Assembly (NCBI RefSeq): GCF_014207985.1
Contig: NZ_JACHMI010000001.1
Location: forward strand, 7,609,001-7,673,000
From: Nonomuraea rubra
GTDB taxonomy: Bacteria; Actinomycetota; Actinomycetes; Streptosporangiales; Streptosporangiaceae
Length of the DNA: 64,000 bases
Reading direction: 5' to 3'
The notes below the pieces were generated by a model, which was not told where the DNA came from, did no database searches, and worked only from the letters and a program-made list of their open reading frames with translations. Below are positions 28,706 to 36,106 of the stretch, in pieces. A program made the translations under genes and the position numbers. The first letter of the stretch is position 1; every line of letters starts with the position of its first letter.

Positions 28706-29803
28706 ATGAAGATGCGCAGCTTACTCGCGGGCGTGCTGTCCACCGCCCTGATCGGCGGTACGGTCACCGTCGTGCTGACCCAGACCTCCACCGCCACGGC
28801 CGAGCGCCGGGCCCAGGATCCCATCGTGATCGCCCACCGGGGCGCCTCCGCCCACCGCCCGGAGCACACGCTCCTGGCGTACGAGGCCGCCATCGCGATG
28901 GGCGCCGACTACATCGAGCCCGACCTGGTCTCCACCAAGGACCACGTGCTGGTCGCCAGGCACGAGAACGAGATCTCCGGCACCACCGACGTGGCCGCGC
29001 ACCCCGAGTTCGCCGGCCGCCGCACCACCAAGACCGTGGACGGCAGGCCCGTCACCGGCTGGTTCACCGAGGACTTCACGCTGGCCGAGCTGAAGACGCT
29101 GCGTGCCAAGGAGCGGGTGCCCGACCTGCGGCCGGACAACACGGCGTTCGACGGCCTGCCCGAGATCCCGACGTTCGAGGAGGTCGTGAAGCTCGCGCTG
29201 GAGCACGGCGTCGGCGTCTACCCCGAGACCAAGCACCCCACCTACTTCGACTCCATCGGCCTGTCGCTGGAGGAGCCGCTGCTCGACGTGCTGAACCGGT
29301 ACCGGGTGCGCAAGGCGTACATCCAGTCGTTCGAGACCGCGAACCTGCGTGACCTGCGGGGTAAGACGCGGCTGCCGCTGATCCAGCTCATCACGTTCGG
29401 CGGCGCGCCCTACGACTGGGTGGCGGCCGGCAGCACGCGCACCTACGACGACATGGTCAAGCCGGACGGGCTGCGCGAGGTCGCCGGGTACGCGAACGGG
29501 ATCGGCGTGGACACCAGGCGCATCGTGCCGGTGGACGCCTCCGGCGCGACGACCGCGCCCACCACCCTGGTCGCCGACGCCCACCGCAGGCGGCTGGCCG
29601 TGCACGTGTGGACGGTGCGCAACGAGAACTCGCAGCTCCCCGCCGACTACCGGCTCGGCAACCCGGCCAGCCCCGCCTACCCGCGGGCGACCGGGAACGT
29701 GATGGGCTGGCTGTCGCGGCTGCTGGAGCTGGGCATCGACGGCGCGTTCTGCGACGACCCGGGCATGGGCAGGGCTGTGGTGTCCAGTCGCTCCGGCCGC
29801 TGA
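28706..29803 (+). CDS. Secreted glycerophosphodiester phosphodiesterase
   Basis: 365 residues with a signal peptide (LLAGVLSTALIGGTVTVVL). The TIM-barrel GDPD core starts at IAHRGASAHRPEHT (H44, R45, E53), continues with MGADYIEPDLVSTKDHVLVARHE (a metal-binding E-x-D and the second catalytic H), and ends with the GIDGAFCDDP motif. It releases glycerol-3-phosphate from phospholipid head groups for phosphate or carbon scavenging. TACCGT six bases before ATG 28706 is a -10-like hexamer, so the message may be leaderless. Confidence 0.92.
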   Translation: MKMRSLLAGVLSTALIGGTVTVVLTQTSTATAERRAQDPIVIAHRGASAHRPEHTLLAYEAAIAMGADYIEPDLVSTKDHVLVARHENEISGTTDVAAHPEFAGRRTTKTVDGRPVTGWFTEDFTLAELKTLRAKERVPDLRPDNTAFDGLPEIPTFEEVVKLALEHGVGVYPETKHPTYFDSIGLSLEEPLLDVLNRYRVRKAYIQSFETANLRDLRGKTRLPLIQLITFGGAPYDWVAAGSTRTYDDMVKPDGLREVAGYANGIGVDTRRIVPVDASGATTAPTTLVADAHRRRLAVHVWTVRNENSQLPADYRLGNPASPAYPRATGNVMGWLSRLLELGIDGAFCDDPGMGRAVVSSRSGR

Positions 29804-29807
29804 TCCG

Positions 29808-30629
29808 TCAGGTACGGCGCCAGCGGGACTCGCCGAAGCAGTAACCGGCGAACAGCAGCACTCCCAGCGCCACCACCACGAGCAGCGACGGCCCCGCCGG
29901 GGTCTGGGCGAACTGCCGCAGGGTGGCGTCGATGCCGCCCGCCTTGTCCGCGTCGTGGGTGATCGCCGCGTAGGTGACGAAGATCCCGGCCATCCCGGCG
30001 ATCGCCCCGCGGGCCGCGTACCCGCCGACCCCGAGCCGGTCCATGACGGTTCTGGCTCTCGGGGACATCCGCCCCTGGTCGAGCTCCTCCCTGAAGCCCT
30101 TCGTGGCGCCCCGGTGCACCCAGTAGACGCCGAGCGCCACGAGGCCGAGCCCGATCGCGCCCACGATCCACTGCCCGGCGGGCAGGCCGAGCAGCTTGCC
30201 CGTCACGTCCTGCGACTTCTGGTCGTCGGAGCCCGCCTTGCCCGAGGTGATCACGCTCCACAGCGTGTAGACGACCAGGCCGTAGACGAGGACCCGCCCG
30301 GCCGCCTCGGCGCGCTCGAGCGCCTTCCCGCCGCCGAACACCGCCTCGGACGCCTGCCACAGGGCCAGCGCCACGAAGCCGGCCACCATGATCCACAGCA
30401 GCACCTCACTGAACGGCAGCCGGGCTAACGTGCTGATGGCTCCGGCCTTGTCGGCCTCCCCGCCCGACCCCTGGCCGAGGCCGACCTGCAGGGCCACCAC
30501 GCCGATCAGCGCGTACAGCACGCCGCGGCACGCCAGGCCCACCCTGGTCAGCACGGCCATCGGCCGGCTGCGGGTGGCGCGGCGCGTCGCGGCCTTCGCC
30601 TCGTTCCCGGCCTGTTGCGCGGTATTCAC
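29808..30629 (-). CDS. DUF1206 family membrane protein
   Basis: 273 residues with six hydrophobic segments arranged as three two-helix DUF1206 units. Each opens with a glycine- and arginine-containing helix start (VGLACRGVLYALIGVVALQV, AAGRVLVYGLVVYTLW, GGYAARGAIAGMAGIFV). Function unknown. GTG 30629 is preceded by GGAGGAAAC, a strong ribosome binding site. Its stop is four bases from the convergent GDPD gene. Confidence 0.9.
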   Translation of the reverse strand: MNTAQQAGNEAKAATRRATRSRPMAVLTRVGLACRGVLYALIGVVALQVGLGQGSGGEADKAGAISTLARLPFSEVLLWIMVAGFVALALWQASEAVFGGGKALERAEAAGRVLVYGLVVYTLWSVITSGKAGSDDQKSQDVTGKLLGLPAGQWIVGAIGLGLVALGVYWVHRGATKGFREELDQGRMSPRARTVMDRLGVGGYAARGAIAGMAGIFVTYAAITHDADKAGGIDATLRQFAQTPAGPSLLVVVALGVLLFAGYCFGESRWRRT

Positions 30630-30702
30630 CGTTTCCTCCAAGCTGGTCTTGCCGGAGAACCCCGAGTGCCCGGGATCGGCGTCCCTACGCCTCGGCGTGG
30701 CG

Positions 30703-30731
30703 CTGCCAGGGACGATGGGGCTGGTTACAGT
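30703..30731 (+). promoter_or_regulatory. Leaderless promoter of the TTC38-like gene
   Basis: CTGCCA (30703-30708), a 17-base spacer and TACAGT (30726-30731) form a sigma-70-type promoter. The GTG start at 30738 is only six bases after the -10 box and lacks a Shine-Dalgarno sequence, so transcription probably begins at the start codon. Confidence 0.5.
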
Positions 30732-30737
30732 GGTCCG

Positions 30738-32186
30738 GTGAGCCACGACCAGCACGGCCTGGCGATGACCGGGGCCGGTGCCGCGGCGGTGCGGCACTAC
30801 GATCGCGCGATCGACGACCTGCTGCACTTCAGGGCCGAGGTGGAGGCCGAGGCGAACGCCGCGCTGGCCGAGTCGCCCGGCTTCGCGATGGGCCACGTGC
30901 TGTCGGCGTACCTGGGGCTGCTGACCACGGAGGCCGAGGACGCGCGCGCGGCACGGGCACGGTTCGGCGCGTTCCTGCGCGGGATCGACGGCGGGATCGA
31001 CAGCGGGATCGGCAGCGGGGGGATCGACAGCGGCGCGCTGCTGCCCCGCGAGCGGGCGCACGTCGCGGCCGTGCGGGCGCTGCTCGGCGGCGACTTCCTG
31101 ACCTGCGGGGCGCTGCTCGCCGGCATCACGGCCGAGCACCCGCGCGACGCGCTGGCGCTGGCCGCAGGGCACCAGATCGACTTCTTCACCGGCGACGCCC
31201 GCATGCTGCGCGACCGGATCGGCGGGGCGCTGACCGCCTGGCACGAGGACGACCCGCACCTCGGGCACGTGCTCGGCATGTACGCCTTCGGCCTGGAGGA
31301 GGCCGGGCACTACGACCGCTCGGAGGAGGTCGGGCTGCGGGCGGTGGAGCTGAACCCGCGCGACGTGTGGGGCATCCACGCGGTGGTGCACACCTACGAG
31401 ATGCAGGGGCGCTTCGGCGACGGGCTGCGGTATCTCGACGCGCGGGTGCCCGACTGGTCGTCCGGCACGTTCTTCAACATCCACAACTGGTGGCACTACT
31501 GCCTGTACGCGCTGGAGACCGGCGACGTGCCGCGCGTGCTGGCCGTCTACGACGCGGTGCTGGCGGGCGGGCGGGCCTGCATGGAGCTGCTCGACGCGGC
31601 GGCGCTGCTGTGGCGGCTCCACCTGGAGGGCTCCGACCAGCACGAGCGCTGGCGGGCGCTGGCCGACGCGTGGCCCGCGCGGGTGGCGGAGCCGTTCTAC
31701 GCCTTCAACGACATGCACGCGGTGATGTCGTACGTCGGCGCCGGGCGGATCGCGGAGGCGGAGAAGCTGATCGCGGGGCGGGAGGCGTACGTGGCCGAGC
31801 CGCATCCCGGGGTCACCAACCACGACATGACGCTCAGGGTGGGGCTGCCGGTGTGCCGGGCGATCGTGGCGTTCGGGCGGGGCGACTACGGGGCGGTGGT
31901 GGATCTGCTGCATCCGATCAGGCACCGGGTCAACGAGTTCGGCGGCAGCCACGCGCAGCGGGACGCCGTGCAGCGCACGCTGCTGGAGGCTGCGCTGCGG
32001 GCCGGGCGGCGAGATCTGGCCAGGGTGCTGGTGAGCGAGCGGATCAGCGTGCGGCCGTGCAGCCCGTACAACTGGCTCAAGCAGGCGGCGGTGGCCGAGG
32101 CGATGGGCGACGGCGCGGCGGCGGCCGTCGCGCGCGGCCGGGCGGGCGAGCTGGCCAGGTCCGGAATTGTCGGAGCCTCCGGGTAG
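30738..32186 (+). CDS. TTC38-like tetratricopeptide repeat protein
   Basis: 482 residues, entirely helical and soluble. Successive TPR-like units (for example GLEEAGHYDRSEEVGLRAVE followed by NPRDVWGIHAVVHTYEMQGR) and the HNWWHYCLYALETGD segment match the bacterial relatives of tetratricopeptide protein 38. Function unknown; such proteins probably act as scaffolds. Near residue 85 an inserted low-complexity stretch repeats GIDSG-like units. GTG 30738 was chosen from the leaderless promoter. The PIG-L gene follows 11 bases after the stop, so cotranscription is likely. Confidence 0.8.
   Translation: MSHDQHGLAMTGAGAAAVRHYDRAIDDLLHFRAEVEAEANAALAESPGFAMGHVLSAYLGLLTTEAEDARAARARFGAFLRGIDGGIDSGIGSGGIDSGALLPRERAHVAAVRALLGGDFLTCGALLAGITAEHPRDALALAAGHQIDFFTGDARMLRDRIGGALTAWHEDDPHLGHVLGMYAFGLEEAGHYDRSEEVGLRAVELNPRDVWGIHAVVHTYEMQGRFGDGLRYLDARVPDWSSGTFFNIHNWWHYCLYALETGDVPRVLAVYDAVLAGGRACMELLDAAALLWRLHLEGSDQHERWRALADAWPARVAEPFYAFNDMHAVMSYVGAGRIAEAEKLIAGREAYVAEPHPGVTNHDMTLRVGLPVCRAIVAFGRGDYGAVVDLLHPIRHRVNEFGGSHAQRDAVQRTLLEAALRAGRRDLARVLVSERISVRPCSPYNWLKQAAVAEAMGDGAAAAVARGRAGELARSGIVGASG
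30981..31031 (+). repeat. 12-base in-frame tandem repeat in the TTC38-like gene
   Basis: Four near-copies of GGGATCGACAGC encode GIDG, GIDS, GIGS and GIDS (with one extra Gly) between two helical repeats. The frame is kept, so it is a flexible linker expanded by slippage. Confidence 0.75.
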
Positions 32187-32197
32187 TTTCTGCACAC

Positions 32198-33025
32198 ATG
32201 GATCGGCAACTCACCCTGATGGTCGTGCACGCCCACCCCGACGACGAATGCCTGAGCACCGGCGGCATCCTCGCCCGCTACACCGAGGAGGGCATCCGCA
32301 CGGTCCTGGTCACCTGTACCAACGGCGAGCAGGGCGACGGCGAGGGCGGCGTGAAGCCGGGCGAGCCGGGTCACGACGACGAGGCGGTGGCGCGGCGGCG
32401 GCTGGGCGAGCTGCGCGAGTCGGTCGCCCACCTGGGCGTCGACCACCTGGAGCTGCTCGGCTACCGCGACTCCGGCATGGACGGCTGGGACGGCAACGGC
32501 CACCCCGACGCGTTCGCCAACGTGCCCGTCGAGACGGCCGCCGCCAGGCTGGCCGCGCTGATGGAGCACTACCGGCCGCAGGTCGTGGTCACCTACGACG
32601 AGACGGGCGGCGGCGGTTACGGCCACCCCGACCACGTGCAGACGCACCGCGTCACGGTGGCCGCCGCCGAGCGCACCGGCATCCCCGACAAGCTCTACTA
32701 CACCGCCATTCCCCGGTCGGCGATCAAGCGCATGTTCGAGCTGATGCGCGAGAGCGGCGCCGACGTCGGCGACTTCACGCCCTCCGACGACTTCGGCACC
32801 CCCGACGAGCGGGTGACCAGCGTCCTCGACGTCTCCCCCTACGTCGAGCGCAAGCTCAAGGCCCTGCGGGCGCACGAGAGCCAGGGGGAGAACATCTTCC
32901 TGCTGCGGATGCCGGAGGAGGCGCAGCAGCAGGCGTTCTCGCACGAGGCGTTCGAGCGGGTGCTGAGCAAGGTGGACACGCCGAAGCACGAGGAGGATCT
33001 GTTCGCGGGCCTGCGCGACAGCTGA
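32198..33025 (+). CDS. PIG-L family deacetylase (mycothiol amidase-like)
   Basis: 275 residues. The zinc motif HAHPDDE is at 11-17 and YGHPDHVQTH supplies the third metal ligand. GYRDSGMDGW resembles the corresponding segment in mycothiol conjugate amidase (Mca) and MshB. The family removes N-acetyl or amide-linked groups from GlcNAc-inositol derivatives; Mca cleaves mycothiol adducts of electrophiles. Sequence alone does not separate Mca from a related deacetylase. ATG 32198, 11 bases after the TTC38-like gene. Confidence 0.85.
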   Translation: MDRQLTLMVVHAHPDDECLSTGGILARYTEEGIRTVLVTCTNGEQGDGEGGVKPGEPGHDDEAVARRRLGELRESVAHLGVDHLELLGYRDSGMDGWDGNGHPDAFANVPVETAAARLAALMEHYRPQVVVTYDETGGGGYGHPDHVQTHRVTVAAAERTGIPDKLYYTAIPRSAIKRMFELMRESGADVGDFTPSDDFGTPDERVTSVLDVSPYVERKLKALRAHESQGENIFLLRMPEEAQQQAFSHEAFERVLSKVDTPKHEEDLFAGLRDS

Positions 33026-33049
33026 CCTTTTCCGACAAATAATTAAATG

Positions 33050-33077
33050 GCCGGATATGCGAAATTGCATATTCGGC
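33050..33077 (+). terminator. Hairpin downstream of the PIG-L gene
   Basis: GCCGGATATGC (33050-33060) pairs with GCATATTCGGC (33067-33077) with one G-T wobble and the loop GAAATT, followed by TATTT. It lies 25 bases after the PIG-L stop in an AT-rich patch. It could terminate that transcript or be an operator for the next gene. Confidence 0.5.
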
Positions 33078-33151
33078 TATTTCCCATGCATTCCCCAAGT
33101 TCCTGTTAACATCCCCGGGCGACGATGCCGACAGCCTGCAGGGATGCCCCA

Positions 33152-35995
33152 GTGACAGAAGCGGTCGAAATTCCGCGCGCGGACGGCGGCGACAGCCTGG
33201 ATCATTACAACACCGACGCGATCCGCGGCTTCATCCGCACGTTCGAGCAGATGCGGGCCAGACCCCGCGCCAGAAAAGGCGACGTGCCCCTGCCCGTTCT
33301 CTCCCTCCACGGGCCGTTCGAGGTCACCGCCGCGTTCGCGCAGATCCTGGCCGCCCGCTGCAAGGGCGCGCCCAACGCGTGGGCCGAGTCGAGAGCCGGG
33401 GAGCACGCCGGCGGCGAGGCGGGCGCGCCGTACCTCGCGATGAGCGAGACCCTGCTCAGGGTCGCCCGCACCCTGTCCTCCACCGGGCCGGGCAAGGAGC
33501 CGCAGCTGCGGTTCCCGCTGTTCCACCAGGTGCACTGGATGCTGGGCATGCAGCTGCCCGGCGACACGCCGCAGGCCGTGCGCGAGCTCGTCGCGCGGGA
33601 GACCCGGCGGCGGCGCCTGCAGCTCCGGCCCAGCTCCGAGCTGGAGCACCGGGGGCTGCTGAAGAACCTGCGGGCCTACTTCGAGGGGCCGCTGAGCGCC
33701 TGGGCGGCGGCCGCCGCGCTGGTCAGCCAGGCCCTGGCGGAGCAGCTCAGCCCGGTGATCGGGCTGGTGGCCGTCTGCACGGCTCTCGTCCTGGCGGTCG
33801 CCCACGTGCTCCTGCTCTCGCGGAGCTGGGCCGGATGGCGGCGCTACCGGTGGTTCACCCGGCAGCCGTACCTCATGCCGGAGAGCTCGAAGACCCGCCC
33901 GCAGAGCTTCCGCGAGTTCGTCGAGCTCGTGCTCAAGGCGCGGCACAAGGCCGAGGTGCCGGCGAGTCTGTCGGAGATGAGCGACCGCGGGCAGCGGGAG
34001 CCGCGCAGGGAGTGCGACGAGATCGAGCTGCTGCTCGTCAACGCGTTCCTGGAGGACCTGCGCCAGGGCTACGAGCGGAGCCGGCGCACGTTCTGGCGGC
34101 GGGCCGCGTGGACCAGGACGGTCTACCCGGTCCTCCTCGTCGACACGGCCGGGGAGGCGGATGTCAACGTGCGGCTGCTGCGGCGCGTCGAGCAGGTACG
34201 CCGCCAGATCCCGCAGTCCGACCCGCTGTTCGTGATCCACATCGCCGCGGCCGAGGGCGGCGACCCGGTCGGCCCGGCCCCGGCCCCTCCGGCGTACGCC
34301 GAGGTCAGCGGGGCCGAGCGGCTCTGGACGGAGTGGAACAGGAGCCTGCGGGCCAGCCGGGCCGTGGGCGACGTCCGGCACCTCGGCATCCGGCTCAAGC
34401 GCGAGGACGCCCGCGCGGCGGACGCGGTGGCCAGGTCCATCCCGCTGGAGCAGCCTCCCCGCCCGCCGCTGCTCGCCAACCGCTGGCTCCTGCGCGCGGC
34501 CATCCTGCTGCTCTTCCTGGGGCCCGCCGCCGTCCTGGCGCGCGAATGGCAGAGCAGTTGCGGCAAGGGCGTCTGGAAGGCGCCGACCGGCGAATGCGTC
34601 GGCATCACCAGCGGCGACGTCAGCTTCGACGAACGGTTCGCGGAGGTGGTGAACGCGATCGAGGACAACAACGGGAAGATCGAGCGTTCCGGACGGCCCT
34701 ACACCACCATCGTCTACGTCGGCGCGCTCAGCACCCAGCCGTCCTCGGCCGCGGAGGACCTGGCGGACGCGCAGGGCGAGCTGACGGGGATCGCGATCCG
34801 GCAGGGCGAGCTGCTGGAGAGCGCCGACCAGAGCATCGTCCAGCTGCGCGTCCTGATCGCCAACGCCGGCAACGGGTTCCGGTTCGGCGAGCAGGTCGCG
34901 GACCGGATCCTGGAGCTGGCCAGGGACGACCCGTCCATCGCGGGCGCCATCGGCTTCGGCGAGAGCAGGGACGGCGCCAACGCCGCGATCAACCGCCTCA
35001 GCTCCATCTTCCTGCCGATGCTGGGCACCGCGGCGACCTACGACGACTTCGGCAAGGACGGCAAGGGCCGCCCCTCCCTGTCCTACTTCCCGCTGTCGCC
35101 GACCAACAGCGAGGTCGCCGACGTCTCCGCGCGCTGGGCCCGCTCGGGCGCGCTGGCGGCGCCCGCGGACGACGGCCTGCCGCACAAGCGGCCGGCCAGG
35201 ACCGCGGCGGTCTTCGTGGACGCCGACAGCAGCGATCTCTACAGCTCCGACATCGGCAGGCGCTTCATGAAGCGGTTCGGCGAGCTCGGCGGCAAGGCCA
35301 CCCTCATCGAGTACGACGACGCGGGCGACGCCGGTGAGGAGCTGAAGAAGCTCTGCAAGCGGGACGCCGAGCAGCCCGACCTCGTCTTCTACTCCGGGCG
35401 GTCCACCCAGTTCGGCACCTTCGTCGACCGGATCTCCAGCTCGCCCTGCGAAGGGCTGCTGGTCCTGGCCGGAGACGCCGTCTCCCAGTACGTGGACGGC
35501 AACGCGGCCAGGATCGCGATGATCGGGAAGATCAAGCTCTACTACACCCCCCTGGCCACGGAGAAGGCCTGGCCACCGGGGGACATCCGGCGTCCCGCCG
35601 CGTTCTACGACGCCTTGTGGCGCCGCACCGGCCCTCCGGACGACGGCGAGGTCAAGCCGTCCCCGACCTACGCCGTGCTGGCCTACGACGCCGCGCGGGC
35701 CATGATGGACGCCGCCCAGAGCACCTACCGGCTCCAGCACGATCCCGGCGGCGACGGGCGGGGCCCGGCCGTCGACCGTGGCGGGCTGCTGGCCGCGTTC
35801 GGGCGCCTGGACGAGATCGACGGCGCCAGCGGGCTCATCTCGTTCGAGCAGGACCCGTCGGGCAACCGCGCGGTGGACCGGCCGCTGCTGCTCGCGACCG
35901 TCTCCGCCTCGGGCGGCATCGAGGTGGTCGGCCAGTGCGGCCGCCTGTACGAGCAGGCGGAGCCGTGCGCGATGGCCGGCCGGCCGGGCTCGTGA
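33152..35995 (+). CDS. Orphan membrane protein with cytoplasmic pseudo-NTPase-like region and extracellular type 1 periplasmic-binding domain
   Basis: About 947 residues. Order: a cytoplasmic region (LPVLSLHGPFEVTAAFAQIL sits where a P-loop would be but has no GKS/T), two close TM segments (about 180-196 and 201-223), a second cytoplasmic region with a Walker B-like VYPVLLVDTAGEAD, a third TM (445-463), then roughly 480 residues resembling branched-chain amino-acid receptor folds (YTTIVYVGALS, AIGFGESRDGANAAINRL, TAAVFVDADSSDLYSSDIG). No transporter genes adjoin it, so a receptor role is more likely than import. GTG 33152 follows AGGGA; ATG 33125 is nine codons upstream. Confidence 0.75.
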   Translation: MTEAVEIPRADGGDSLDHYNTDAIRGFIRTFEQMRARPRARKGDVPLPVLSLHGPFEVTAAFAQILAARCKGAPNAWAESRAGEHAGGEAGAPYLAMSETLLRVARTLSSTGPGKEPQLRFPLFHQVHWMLGMQLPGDTPQAVRELVARETRRRRLQLRPSSELEHRGLLKNLRAYFEGPLSAWAAAAALVSQALAEQLSPVIGLVAVCTALVLAVAHVLLLSRSWAGWRRYRWFTRQPYLMPESSKTRPQSFREFVELVLKARHKAEVPASLSEMSDRGQREPRRECDEIELLLVNAFLEDLRQGYERSRRTFWRRAAWTRTVYPVLLVDTAGEADVNVRLLRRVEQVRRQIPQSDPLFVIHIAAAEGGDPVGPAPAPPAYAEVSGAERLWTEWNRSLRASRAVGDVRHLGIRLKREDARAADAVARSIPLEQPPRPPLLANRWLLRAAILLLFLGPAAVLAREWQSSCGKGVWKAPTGECVGITSGDVSFDERFAEVVNAIEDNNGKIERSGRPYTTIVYVGALSTQPSSAAEDLADAQGELTGIAIRQGELLESADQSIVQLRVLIANAGNGFRFGEQVADRILELARDDPSIAGAIGFGESRDGANAAINRLSSIFLPMLGTAATYDDFGKDGKGRPSLSYFPLSPTNSEVADVSARWARSGALAAPADDGLPHKRPARTAAVFVDADSSDLYSSDIGRRFMKRFGELGGKATLIEYDDAGDAGEELKKLCKRDAEQPDLVFYSGRSTQFGTFVDRISSSPCEGLLVLAGDAVSQYVDGNAARIAMIGKIKLYYTPLATEKAWPPGDIRRPAAFYDALWRRTGPPDDGEVKPSPTYAVLAYDAARAMMDAAQSTYRLQHDPGGDGRGPAVDRGGLLAAFGRLDEIDGASGLISFEQDPSGNRAVDRPLLLATVSASGGIEVVGQCGRLYEQAEPCAMAGRPGS

Positions 35996-36047
35996 GGAAA
36001 GTTTCACCGCTTCCGCGCAGGTCGTGGGATCGCCTCGGGCGGGCCGG

Positions 36048-36076
36048 TTGAGATCGGGCGGCGGGCGTCTTACGGT
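36048..36076 (+). promoter_or_regulatory. Promoter of the secreted sugar dehydrogenase gene
   Basis: TTGAGA (36048-36053), a 17-base spacer and TACGGT (36071-36076) match the sigma-70 consensus pattern, 30 bases before the ATG that is preceded by AAGGAG. Confidence 0.6.
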
Positions 36077-36106
36077 GCTGGTACCGATCCGGTCAAGGAG
36101 CCCGTC

